From assembly GCA_016297695.1 (NCBI GenBank), contig JAEDGC010000030.1, positions 1 to 20,791 of the forward strand: a stretch of 20,791 nucleotides of DNA, written 5' to 3'. The stretch comes from Bacilli bacterium. Its GTDB lineage: Bacteria > Bacillota_I > Bacilli_A > RF39 > UBA660. The notes under the pieces were generated by a model. It ran no database searches. It was not told the origin of the DNA and saw nothing but the letters and a program-made list of their open reading frames with translations. Position 1 is the stretch's first letter; each line of letters begins with the position of its first letter. Shown in pieces: positions 1 to 7,415 of the stretch. Position numbers and translations under genes: made by a program.

Positions 1-78
1 TATATAACTTGTATTTTCTCTTAAAATTTTCCAACATTTACTTTACTTCATCTATAATTACTATTTTTATAAATTGAT

Positions 79-1821
79 TTACATAATAATGTTATCGTTG
101 TTACTAATACTAGCAAATGTTCTATTTCTAAGTTCTTTATATAAAGCACATTTCTTGAAAACTTCTTCATTAGTACCTTTAGACACAACTTTGCCTTTAT
201 CAAGAACTATTATTCTATCCGCAATTTGCATCATTTCTGGTTTATGAGTAATCATAAGAATTGTGTGATCTTGCTTTAAATCTTGTAATATTTCACTTAT
301 TAAAGAAGTTGTTGTCGGATCAATATTACTAGTTATTTCATCAAATAATAATATTTCTGATTTAGATAACAAAGCTCTGGCTATAGCTAATAATTGTTTT
401 TGACCGTCTGATAGCAAGTGAGCATCTTCCCCAATAATTGTATTATACCCCTTTGGAAGACTAACAATGTAATCATGTATTCCTACTCTTTTACAAGCTT
501 CAATTTGATTTGCACTATTATTATCTATCAATCCCAAATTATCTTTTATGCTCATTTCAAAAATAAATGGCTTTTGATAAACTCCTGAAACATTAGAAGA
601 ATATACTTCTTTAGAATAGTTATATATATTTTCATCATCAATTAAAATCTCACCAGATTTTATGCGGTTCAAACGATAAAGTAAATTAATTATTGTTGTT
701 TTTCCACTTCCACTATGTCCTACAATAGTATTAATTTCATTTGGATAAATTTTAAATGAAACTTTATTTAATATTTTTTTATTTTTAACTTCATAACAAA
801 CATTCTTAAATTCTACTTTACCATTGATATAATCATTATTTATATCTCCAAAATCGATTCCTTTTTGTGGTGTATAATCTAAAATAGTTTTTATACGATT
901 TACTCTTACTCTATAGTTACTAAGATTTAATAAATTATCAAGCATTGAATCTGTACATGTAATAGTCATTTCAAAATAACTAATCAATAAAACTAATTTA
1001 TCTAAGGTCATTCTTTGGTTTATAACAAGATAAGCTAGATAAATATATAATAAGATTTTACCAATGTAAACAATAAATGGAATATGACAATATCTTACTG
1101 TCATGTTTTCTCTTTTACCTTTATATTGTTCTTTCCATTTATTTCTTGTTTTATCTAGATTAACATTCAATCTTGGCATCATATTTAAAGTTTTGACTTG
1201 TTTTAAATTAGTTAACATTTGATTTAAAATATCTAATATTTTATCTTCGTATTTTCTAGTGCCTTCATAATATTTAGAGACTTTTTTAGAATTATCATTC
1301 ATCAATTTTAAATAAACTAAATCTAAAACTAAAACAATTGTAGCAACTAAAATGTTGTAATACATGAATATGATAAATATAAACAATAGTTTAACAATTG
1401 CCATTGAAGCTTTTACAACACAGTCAATAACGTCGACTAGATATCTAATATCATCACTACAGGTATCTATAATTTTTCCTTTAGATATTTTTTCAAAAAT
1501 AGCATCGTTATTTGCTACTTTTTCAAATAGCATTTTTTGTACTTCTAAATGATAATAGTCAGCAAGTATAGTATATGTATAATAATTCCAATGTAAAGTT
1601 CCATAATACATCATATAGAAAATTAAATATAACAACACATAAAACCAAATTCCATCAAAATTATTCATTGTTATCATGGAAATAATTCCTGAAGTTGCAA
1701 TTGGTGGTAATAAACTTGCTATATTATTTAATCCTGAACTTATGAACATTTGAATAATAATCCATATTTTTTTGTTAGCAATTTCTAATAAGTTTTTAAA
1801 TGTTATGTAATAATTTTTCAT
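79..1821 (-). CDS. ABC transporter, fused permease and ATP-binding protein (exporter type)
   Basis: A 580-aa half-transporter that would act as a dimer in the membrane to export a substrate with ATP. Residues about 18-300 hold hydrophobic segments in the ABC type-1 exporter arrangement, and residues about 335-570 are the nucleotide-binding domain. Visible motifs are Walker A GHSGSGKT (368-375), Q-loop Q416, signature LSDGQ (470-474; the usual form is LSGGQ), Walker B LLFDE (491-495) and the H-loop His526. It is the last gene of a GNAT / CorA-like / ABC group, 7 nt after its neighbour. No Shine-Dalgarno sequence precedes its ATG, so translation may be coupled to the upstream gene. The substrate cannot be read from the sequence; a peptide, lipid or drug is possible. 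Family call is sure, function is not. Confidence 0.93.
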   Translation of the reverse strand: MKNYYITFKNLLEIANKKIWIIIQMFISSGLNNIASLLPPIATSGIISMITMNNFDGIWFYVLLYLIFYMMYYGTLHWNYYTYTILADYYHLEVQKMLFEKVANNDAIFEKISKGKIIDTCSDDIRYLVDVIDCVVKASMAIVKLLFIFIIFMYYNILVATIVLVLDLVYLKLMNDNSKKVSKYYEGTRKYEDKILDILNQMLTNLKQVKTLNMMPRLNVNLDKTRNKWKEQYKGKRENMTVRYCHIPFIVYIGKILLYIYLAYLVINQRMTLDKLVLLISYFEMTITCTDSMLDNLLNLSNYRVRVNRIKTILDYTPQKGIDFGDINNDYINGKVEFKNVCYEVKNKKILNKVSFKIYPNEINTIVGHSGSGKTTIINLLYRLNRIKSGEILIDDENIYNYSKEVYSSNVSGVYQKPFIFEMSIKDNLGLIDNNSANQIEACKRVGIHDYIVSLPKGYNTIIGEDAHLLSDGQKQLLAIARALLSKSEILLFDEITSNIDPTTTSLISEILQDLKQDHTILMITHKPEMMQIADRIIVLDKGKVVSKGTNEEVFKKCALYKELRNRTFASISNNDNIIM

Positions 1822-1827
1822 TTATTT

Positions 1828-3009
1828 TTATTTTATATCCTTGTCATATTCAATATCAGAAATTTTGTAAGTTCTTTTACTAGAAATAGTAGAAAGAATA
1901 TGAGTCGAAGACCATCCTATAATTGCCAAAATAAAGAAGTATATAACACCAAACAATGAGAAAGTTGGAGCCGAATTCGTAAATAAATCTAATACTGCTG
2001 CTCCTGCACTCATAGATGTAACTATTGTCAAACTATTAACTGATTTATTGGTAATGTCTGATTTTAAATCATCAAATAATTTTTGAGCAGATGAAACATA
2101 ATTTTTTGTCATAGTCCATAATTGTTTAATATAATCTAAAGTATCTCTTAATGTTTCATAACGATATCCAGAAATTGCTAAAAACTCTGCCAATTCTTTG
2201 TCATTTTTCGCAATTTTTTCTCTTGTTGATATATAAGTACTCATTTGATTAATTCTTCCATCAATCAAATTAATAGTTTTAGCATATCCTTCCAATTTTG
2301 TCGTAAATTTAACAATATCCGAACCCTTAACTTTACTATTTTCCTTAACTGCGTCAATTTTTTCCCATATTATTCTATGTAAATTTAAATATCTATGTAA
2401 TTGTCCTTTAAATTCACGTATAAATACCTGTTCTTCAATGTAACGCTCTATATTATCTAAAGATTTTGTTTTATTATTAATAAAATAATATTTATCTCCT
2501 CTGATTACATCATAATTTTCATTGTCCAATGCAAAATATTTTTGCTTTTCTGTTCTGGCCAATAAATCTGCCATTTCCTTTTTTGTAGCTTTATCACAAA
2601 CGATAAAGTATGGATATACAGTCTCAATATGTGCAAGTTCTTTAGGAATCGGAGCTCCTAGACTAAATAAATAACTAAATGCTGGAGAAAGCTTATTCTC
2701 ATAATAATCAGTAATTTTATCTAAATCTGCAAACAAAGTATTTTCATCTACATTTGAATTATTAAGAACAATTAATCCATCTTCAAATATTTTTACAGTT
2801 ATATCAAATGCTGTAGTAAATTTTATAAATTCTTCTCCAGCTACACCGTAATCTATTTTGCCAATTCCCAAATTTTTATGAAATTCATTGATTTTTTCTT
2901 GATCTAAATCCAACTGTGTTTTACATTCTCTTAAAAAATCATAAATTTCTGTTAATTGTAACATAGTTCTTTGAAACCAGCCACCTATATAAACATTACT
3001 AATTTTCAT
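1828..3009 (-). CDS. Membrane protein with CorA-like topology, lacking the GMN motif
   Basis: A 393-aa protein with a soluble N-terminal part (about 1-190), a long helical, coiled-coil-like middle (about 190-320) and two closely spaced transmembrane helices near the C-terminus (about 325-344 and 351-372), ending in a short charged tail. This layout, and the approach to TM1 through LRDTLDYIKQ and LTIVTSMSAG, recalls the CorA/MIT cation-transporter family. The GMN selectivity motif expected after TM1 is absent (the text there reads DLFTNSAP). It may therefore be a distant or non-transporting relative, or an unrelated protein of similar topology. It sits 13 nt after the GNAT gene and 7 nt before the ABC transporter, so all three are probably co-transcribed. 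Start supported by an AGGTAAG-type ribosome binding site. Confidence 0.7.
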   Translation of the reverse strand: MKISNVYIGGWFQRTMLQLTEIYDFLRECKTQLDLDQEKINEFHKNLGIGKIDYGVAGEEFIKFTTAFDITVKIFEDGLIVLNNSNVDENTLFADLDKITDYYENKLSPAFSYLFSLGAPIPKELAHIETVYPYFIVCDKATKKEMADLLARTEKQKYFALDNENYDVIRGDKYYFINNKTKSLDNIERYIEEQVFIREFKGQLHRYLNLHRIIWEKIDAVKENSKVKGSDIVKFTTKLEGYAKTINLIDGRINQMSTYISTREKIAKNDKELAEFLAISGYRYETLRDTLDYIKQLWTMTKNYVSSAQKLFDDLKSDITNKSVNSLTIVTSMSAGAAVLDLFTNSAPTFSLFGVIYFFILAIIGWSSTHILSTISSKRTYKISDIEYDKDIK

Positions 3010-3022
3010 TTTACTTACCTAC

Positions 3023-3463
3023 CTAATCTATTCTTTTTTCAAAAAATTTTGCATCTACTACTTCAAAACCATATTTATGGTAAAGTCCATGTGCTGCTGT
3101 TCTAAAATTCTTTGACCATAATTCAACACTTTTGCAATCATTTTCTTTTGCAATTCTAAAACATTCATCTAACATCTTAGTTCCAATATGCTCTCTTCTT
3201 AATTCTGGCTTTACACATACATGATTAAGAATTGCATAAGTGTTCATATCTTCATAAATAGTTGGAATAATATTAATTTTTGCATGAGCAACAACTTGAT
3301 TATCCATAACTCCTATAAGATATATTTGATTTTTATCTTTTACATTTTCTTGATAAATCCTTTTTGCATACTCTAATGAAGTATTTTCATTAAAGCATTC
3401 ATTACATAATTTTATTATGCCTTCAACATCTTCAAATGTTGCAATTTTGAATTTTACATTCAT
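3023..3463 (-). CDS. GNAT family N-acetyltransferase
   Basis: A 146-aa single-domain GNAT enzyme that would transfer an acetyl group from acetyl-CoA to an amine of an unidentified acceptor. It starts with the usual strand-helix pair (FKIATFEDVEGIIKLCNECF). Motif A is clear: VCVKPELRRE (the RRxxxG/A pyrophosphate-binding turn) runs into HIGTKMLDECF at about residues 84-102. Motif B follows as AAHGLYHKYGFE (about 123-134). Length is typical of minimal GNATs. A good AGGAGG ribosome binding site precedes the ATG. It is first in the GNAT / CorA-like / ABC group and has its own upstream promoter with a palindrome in the leader. In such a place an acetyltransferase could modify an exported compound or give self-protection; that is inference only. 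Confidence 0.9.
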   Translation of the reverse strand: MNVKFKIATFEDVEGIIKLCNECFNENTSLEYAKRIYQENVKDKNQIYLIGVMDNQVVAHAKINIIPTIYEDMNTYAILNHVCVKPELRREHIGTKMLDECFRIAKENDCKSVELWSKNFRTAAHGLYHKYGFEVVDAKFFEKRID

Positions 3464-3490
3464 TATTTAACCTCCTATTTTTTAGTAATG

Positions 3491-3504
3491 TACTTCATGA
3501 AGTA
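3491..3504. promoter_or_regulatory. Perfect 14-bp palindrome in the leader of the GNAT operon (possible operator)
   Basis: TACTTCATGAAGTA is its own reverse complement. It lies between the predicted -10 box (3528-3533) and the ribosome binding site of the GNAT gene, where a dimeric repressor could block transcription. No regulator gene is adjacent, so the binding protein is unknown. Confidence 0.45.
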
Positions 3505-3527
3505 AACTACTACTGTACTATAAATTA

Positions 3528-3533
3528 ATTATA
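3528..3533 (-). promoter_or_regulatory. Extended -10 promoter element for the GNAT / CorA-like / ABC operon
   Basis: On the minus strand the sequence reads TGTTATAAT, a consensus -10 hexamer with the TGn extension. No good -35 is found 16-18 bases upstream, which extended -10 promoters can tolerate. The start of transcription would lie near 3521. Confidence 0.5.
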
Positions 3534-3557
3534 ACACAAGAATTAGCACTTTTATAT

Positions 3558-3593
3558 AATATTGTAAATAATAATGTAAACAATAATGTAAAT
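3558..3593. repeat. Three 12-bp tandem repeats, unit AATAATGTAAAY
   Basis: Copies lie at 3558-3569 (AATATTGTAAAT), 3570-3581 (AATAATGTAAAC) and 3582-3593 (AATAATGTAAAT), contiguous and in phase. They sit between the stop codon of the DUF975 gene and the GNAT promoter. They could be an iterated binding site or simple-sequence drift; AT-richness lowers the weight of the observation. Confidence 0.6.
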
Positions 3594-3612
3594 AAAGTAT
3601 TTTTTGGAATTT

Positions 3613-5145
3613 TTATTTAATTACACTTGTAGTAATTCCTTTTCCTGTATGTGGATGCTTTAAAGTGTATGATAAATCAAAAACATATAAAGCAATTAAA
3701 ATTACACATAAAATTATTTTAATATTTTTAGAGATAAATTTATAAATGTTATCTAAAATCGGAGCAATAAAATATGTTGCAGCACAACCACCAAAGCCAA
3801 ATAAAAGTAATCCTTCAAAACATATTCTTCCTTTAATATTTAAAAAATAACCATTATAATTCCACCAACTCATATGTTTAAAAGTTTCTAAATACCAAGC
3901 TGTAGAATATTCAAGAATTCCACATAATAAAAATGTAAATATAAATAAAAGATAAGGCTTATTTCTAAACGTTTTTAATAAAATTAAAATTAAAACAACA
4001 CCAAAGCCATAAATTGGCAACCAAGGACCATACATTGTTCCTCTATTAACAAAATTCCCTGTATTAAAAAAATGTAAAGATACTTCCCACAAAAAACCAC
4101 ATATTGAGAATGTAAAGAAAAATAAAATATAAGTTGAAATAGTATAGTCTTTCATATAATCAATTTTTAGCCACTTACGATATTTTTTTACAGGTATACT
4201 AAATTGCTCTTCTGGATAAGTTTTGTTAACAACTTCTTTAATATCTAAATAATTATCATTTAATAAACTACTATTAAAAATACTATCTTTCTTATCATTT
4301 CTTATTTTCATATATAATTCAGCATATAATGAATTCTTATAAGCATTATAGAAAAATAAAGTACTTAAATTAAAAGTAAATATCTCTAATATTTTCCAAC
4401 CCAATAAACTAATATCTAATTTAAATAATTCAAATTTTTCACCATTCATTAACTCTTTAGACATTTTAAAAACTTCTTTTTTACTCATATTAGGGTTTTC
4501 AGCAAGTAAATAAGGAATTAATATATACTCATAATGTTTAATAAATCCACCTATTATAGTTAAATTCCATAAAAATGAGTATAAATATTTCATAAATAAA
4601 ATGTACGCTATATGTTTTGTTTTTCGAATTTTATAAGGAAATAGTACTTTATCTAACTTAGTTTTATTATATCTTCTTTGTTCTAAAAAATATCTATTTT
4701 TACCAACAACAATTACATTTTGAATGAGTATAAATATTAAAAATACAATTAATAAATAAAAAACTTGCAATATTAAATTTGATACTTTATTATTAAACAA
4801 GTATATATTTATCGAATTAATTATTCCAAATACTATTGAACCACTTGCTGTTGTTTCATTAATTAATGCAGCAATTAAACCATTTGTATATTTTGATTCT
4901 TTTTTTATTTTTAAATTTTCACCTTGTTTTTTTAAAAATACTTCTTTAAATACTTCTGCATTAGATTTTTTTACTAATTTATCACTAATTGTCAATCTAA
5001 AACTAGTTGAATCACTTACTTTACTTGTGGCGTATGTATAGCCACCAGTAAATATAATAGTTGCAATAAAAACTACTAGAATATTTCTAAAGTAATGTCT
5101 TCTAACATTTTTTTTAGCTTCTTTTTTTAAATATTTATACTTCAT
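3613..5145 (-). CDS. DUF975 - CmpB/DUF1113 fusion, polytopic membrane protein
   Basis: A 510-aa integral membrane protein joining two families usually found as separate proteins. Residues about 1-285 look like DUF975: a basic N-terminus, TM near 20-36, TM 125-147, RYFLEQRR, the conserved FELFKLDISLLGWKILEIFT stretch at about 238-257, then an NSLYAELY segment. Residues about 335-500 match the putative ABC transporter CmpB family (DUF1113): FSICGFLWE, NRGTMYGPWLPIYGFG, LLCGILEYSTAWYLE, WWNYNGYFLNIKGRICFEG and the closing HPHTGKGIT. Neither family has a proven biochemical role. The start was moved to the ATG at 5145 because AGGTGA lies 5 nt before it; the longer GTG-started reading would put that site inside the coding sequence. 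It is third in the methyltransferase / HD / membrane operon. Confidence 0.85.
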   Translation of the reverse strand: MKYKYLKKEAKKNVRRHYFRNILVVFIATIIFTGGYTYATSKVSDSTSFRLTISDKLVKKSNAEVFKEVFLKKQGENLKIKKESKYTNGLIAALINETTASGSIVFGIINSINIYLFNNKVSNLILQVFYLLIVFLIFILIQNVIVVGKNRYFLEQRRYNKTKLDKVLFPYKIRKTKHIAYILFMKYLYSFLWNLTIIGGFIKHYEYILIPYLLAENPNMSKKEVFKMSKELMNGEKFELFKLDISLLGWKILEIFTFNLSTLFFYNAYKNSLYAELYMKIRNDKKDSIFNSSLLNDNYLDIKEVVNKTYPEEQFSIPVKKYRKWLKIDYMKDYTISTYILFFFTFSICGFLWEVSLHFFNTGNFVNRGTMYGPWLPIYGFGVVLILILLKTFRNKPYLLFIFTFLLCGILEYSTAWYLETFKHMSWWNYNGYFLNIKGRICFEGLLLFGFGGCAATYFIAPILDNIYKFISKNIKIILCVILIALYVFDLSYTLKHPHTGKGITTSVIK

Positions 5146-5167
5146 ACTGCTCACCTATAAAACTTTT

Positions 5168-6103
5168 TTATATTGTATCACATTTTATCAATCTTTTAGT
5201 TAGTACTAAAGGATTAATTTTTCTTTGTTTAACATCTGGTAAAATAGTTTTAGGTATCTGTTCTATTTTTATATTTTCAAAAAGATTTAAGTATTCGTTT
5301 AATTTTAAATCATTATATTTTTTTATTCTTTCAATTAATTCGTCTTCGGTTAAAATAAATAAATCATCATAAGATATTACTTTTTTATCTATAGCTTTTT
5401 TTGTAATTATAGAAAGTAAATCCATCATATAATTATCTTCATTCGAATGACAATATTCATTAATTTTTTCATTTGTTTCATATACTAAATTTGCAACATT
5501 ATCATTTGTAAAAGATATTTCTAATTCATTATTTTCATTTCTAATTGCTAAAATATTATTAACTATTAAAAATATATCTTCCAAAGAAATATTTTTTATC
5601 CAAAAGTATCCAGTTAACAATATTCCATCTAATCTATCAGCACACATTTTAGGGCGATCATTATCAACAATAGAATATTTTTTAAAATCTGCTACCTCTT
5701 CTAGTGATATATTATCTTCTTTCAAATATTTCATTAATAATTCATCTTTTTTTATTATATGTTTAGTATATTCTTCTGTACTTTCTTGATTGCTATAGTC
5801 CTTATTCATATAATCAATTACATGAGAAAAACAAGGAGTTGAGATATCATGGAATAAACCTGCAAGTGTCATTATCTTATCATTAGTCAAATAATATGTT
5901 AACAATGCAACTGTTAAACTATGATCAAATCTTGTAACTTTTGCTTTAAAATCATATACATCTTTAGATGCATAATCCATTCCACAAAAATAACCAATTT
6001 TTTTTAGTCTCTGTAAACTTGGTACTTCAAGATATTTTTCTAAAAAATTAGGTATTTTTTCATATCCCAATATTTTTTTATAAAAACTTAAATATTTTTC
6101 CAT
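5168..6103 (-). CDS. HD-domain phosphohydrolase
   Basis: A 311-aa cytosolic protein of the HD metal-dependent phosphohydrolase superfamily. The metal-binding residues are visible in order: H61 in RFDHSL, H85-D86 in GLFHDIS, a further His94 in CFSHVID, and an Asp in CADRLDG near residue 157. The spacing and the HDISTPCFSH turn resemble dGTPase/YwfO-like HD proteins more than cyclic-dinucleotide HD-GYP enzymes, which have different motifs. The substrate is unknown; a nucleotide or phosphorylated metabolite is likely. It starts 18 nt after the methyltransferase gene with a CGGTGAT ribosome binding site and is followed 22 nt later by the DUF975 fusion, so it looks co-transcribed. Confidence 0.88.
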   Translation of the reverse strand: MEKYLSFYKKILGYEKIPNFLEKYLEVPSLQRLKKIGYFCGMDYASKDVYDFKAKVTRFDHSLTVALLTYYLTNDKIMTLAGLFHDISTPCFSHVIDYMNKDYSNQESTEEYTKHIIKKDELLMKYLKEDNISLEEVADFKKYSIVDNDRPKMCADRLDGILLTGYFWIKNISLEDIFLIVNNILAIRNENNELEISFTNDNVANLVYETNEKINEYCHSNEDNYMMDLLSIITKKAIDKKVISYDDLFILTEDELIERIKKYNDLKLNEYLNLFENIKIEQIPKTILPDVKQRKINPLVLTKRLIKCDTI

Positions 6104-6121
6104 AATATCACCGTTTCATTT

Positions 6122-7018
6122 TTATTTTTTTCTTAATTTAGCTATAAAAAATCCTTCATAATATTCATCAGGCATTATACATAATGTTTTTTTTATAGAT
6201 ACTGGTAAACATTTATTAGAATATTTGTTTTCTATCTCTACTAACTCTACTTTACCTTCTTTTAATATTTTATTTATAATATCTTCGTTTTCTTCTTTAA
6301 TTATTGAACATGTTGAATAAACCATTTCATGACCACTTTTTAATAAACTAATTGCTTTATTTAATAATTTATATTGAATTGTTTTAGATCTTTCAATTAA
6401 TTTTTCATCATAGGCCAAAATTGACTTATCATATATATTAAGGGTACCACTTCCACTACAAGGTGCATCTAACAAAATTTTATCAAATGAATAAAATTCA
6501 TCTAATTTAGTAGCATCCATATTTAATACATTAATTCCTTTTACTCCTTGTTTTTTTATATTATATTTTAAACGATCACTTCTTATCTTATTTTTTTCAA
6601 CAGCTGTAATTAAAGTTTTATTATTAGTAAGACATGCTATTTGTGTTGTTTTACTACCTGGAGCAGCTGTCATATCTAATATATTTTCTGAAGACTTTGG
6701 ATCTAATATAAGTGGAGGCAACATCGATGATAAACTTTGTAAATATATTTCACCATTATTATAAATATCTAAATTAGTTATTTTTTCAATCGGACTGTCT
6801 TTAATTACTAAAGCATCTTTAAACCATGATACTTCTTCATATGAAATATTATTTATTTCAAATTGTTTTTTTATATATGAAACTTCTGTTTTTATAGTAT
6901 TTACTCTTATGGTAATATATCTTTTAGTTTTATAACCATTTATTATTTCTTTAGTTAATTTTTCACCATATTGATTCATTAATTTTTGATATAAAAATTC
7001 AGGAATATTATTTATCAT
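6122..7018 (-). CDS. NSUN/RsmF-type RNA 5-methylcytosine methyltransferase
   Basis: A 298-aa SAM-dependent RNA m5C methyltransferase of the NOL1/NOP2/Sun family. The SAM-binding loop DMTAAPGSKTTQ is at 115-126, the PCSGSG motif with its release cysteine C187 at 186-191, and the catalytic TCS motif with C237 at 236-238. A FIAKL strand closes the domain. Bacterial RsmF proteins are often 430-470 aa with a C-terminal RNA-binding domain, which this protein lacks, so it is a short catalytic-core form. Whether the target is 16S rRNA or another RNA cannot be read from the sequence. It is first in its operon, with AGGTGA before the ATG and a promoter at 7042-7070. Confidence 0.92.
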   Translation of the reverse strand: MINNIPEFLYQKLMNQYGEKLTKEIINGYKTKRYITIRVNTIKTEVSYIKKQFEINNISYEEVSWFKDALVIKDSPIEKITNLDIYNNGEIYLQSLSSMLPPLILDPKSSENILDMTAAPGSKTTQIACLTNNKTLITAVEKNKIRSDRLKYNIKKQGVKGINVLNMDATKLDEFYSFDKILLDAPCSGSGTLNIYDKSILAYDEKLIERSKTIQYKLLNKAISLLKSGHEMVYSTCSIIKEENEDIINKILKEGKVELVEIENKYSNKCLPVSIKKTLCIMPDEYYEGFFIAKLRKK

Positions 7019-7041
7019 GAAATCACCTTTTTCATTGAAAT

Positions 7042-7070
7042 ATAATACTATATTACTTGCTTTTTAGCAA
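7042..7070 (-). promoter_or_regulatory. Promoter of the methyltransferase / HD / DUF975 operon
   Basis: Minus strand: TTGCTA (7065-7070), a 17-bp spacer and TATTAT (7042-7047), matching the housekeeping consensus at 4/6 and 5/6. It ends about 24 nt before the start codon, leaving a short leader. Confidence 0.55.
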
Positions 7071-7085
7071 ATAATTTTTATATAT

Positions 7086-7109
7086 AAAAATAACTAGATA
7101 AATCTAGTT
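7086..7109 (-). terminator. Rho-independent terminator after the DUF5661-like gene
   Basis: Minus strand: stem AACTAGA / TCTAGTT (7103-7109 with 7092-7098), a 4-nt loop, then ATTTTT. It follows the stop of the 85-aa gene by 10 nt and separates it from the methyltransferase operon. The stem is AT-rich, so it may be leaky. Confidence 0.5.
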
Positions 7110-7118
7110 AAATTTAAT

Positions 7119-7376
7119 TTACAATTTACTTTCCAAAAATTTTTCAAATACTTTTAAGCCATAGTTTTTATTATAATAATTGGGAAATTCATTTAAATGA
7201 GCTAATGCTATTTTAGCTGTTATTATTAAGTCATCATCTGTAACATTAGTTTTAGGATTAATTTTTCCATGTTCTAACTCAATATTAATTCCTTCTAAAA
7301 ATTCTTCTGGTGTAAATTTAGAAAAATCTATTCCAAGAATTGATGCTGCATAATATGCGTGCTTTAAGTCATACAT
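7119..7376 (-). CDS. Small DUF5661-like protein
   Basis: An 85-aa acidic, helical protein without signal peptide or membrane segment. The run from DFSKFTPEEFLEGINIELEHG (about 18-38) through TNVTDDDLIITAKIALAHLNE (about 44-64) and FPNYY matches what I remember of the DUF5661 family, in which the ELEHG, TNVT, IALAHL and P-YY elements are conserved. No function is known. It starts 39 nt after the stop of the tandem-HEPN gene on the same strand, with GGTGA before the ATG; a TATAAT sequence in the gap could give it its own promoter. Its link with the HEPN gene is positional only, since members of this family also occur alone. Confidence 0.7.
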   Translation of the reverse strand: MYDLKHAYYAASILGIDFSKFTPEEFLEGINIELEHGKINPKTNVTDDDLIITAKIALAHLNEFPNYYNKNYGLKVFEKFLESKL

Positions 7377-7415
7377 AATATCACCAATATATTATATGAT
7401 AATATCTAGAAAAAT

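Noticed and set aside
1364..1552. Plus-strand reading frame inside the ABC transporter gene
   Set aside because: Antisense shadow of a well-supported gene, with no ribosome site and low-complexity composition.
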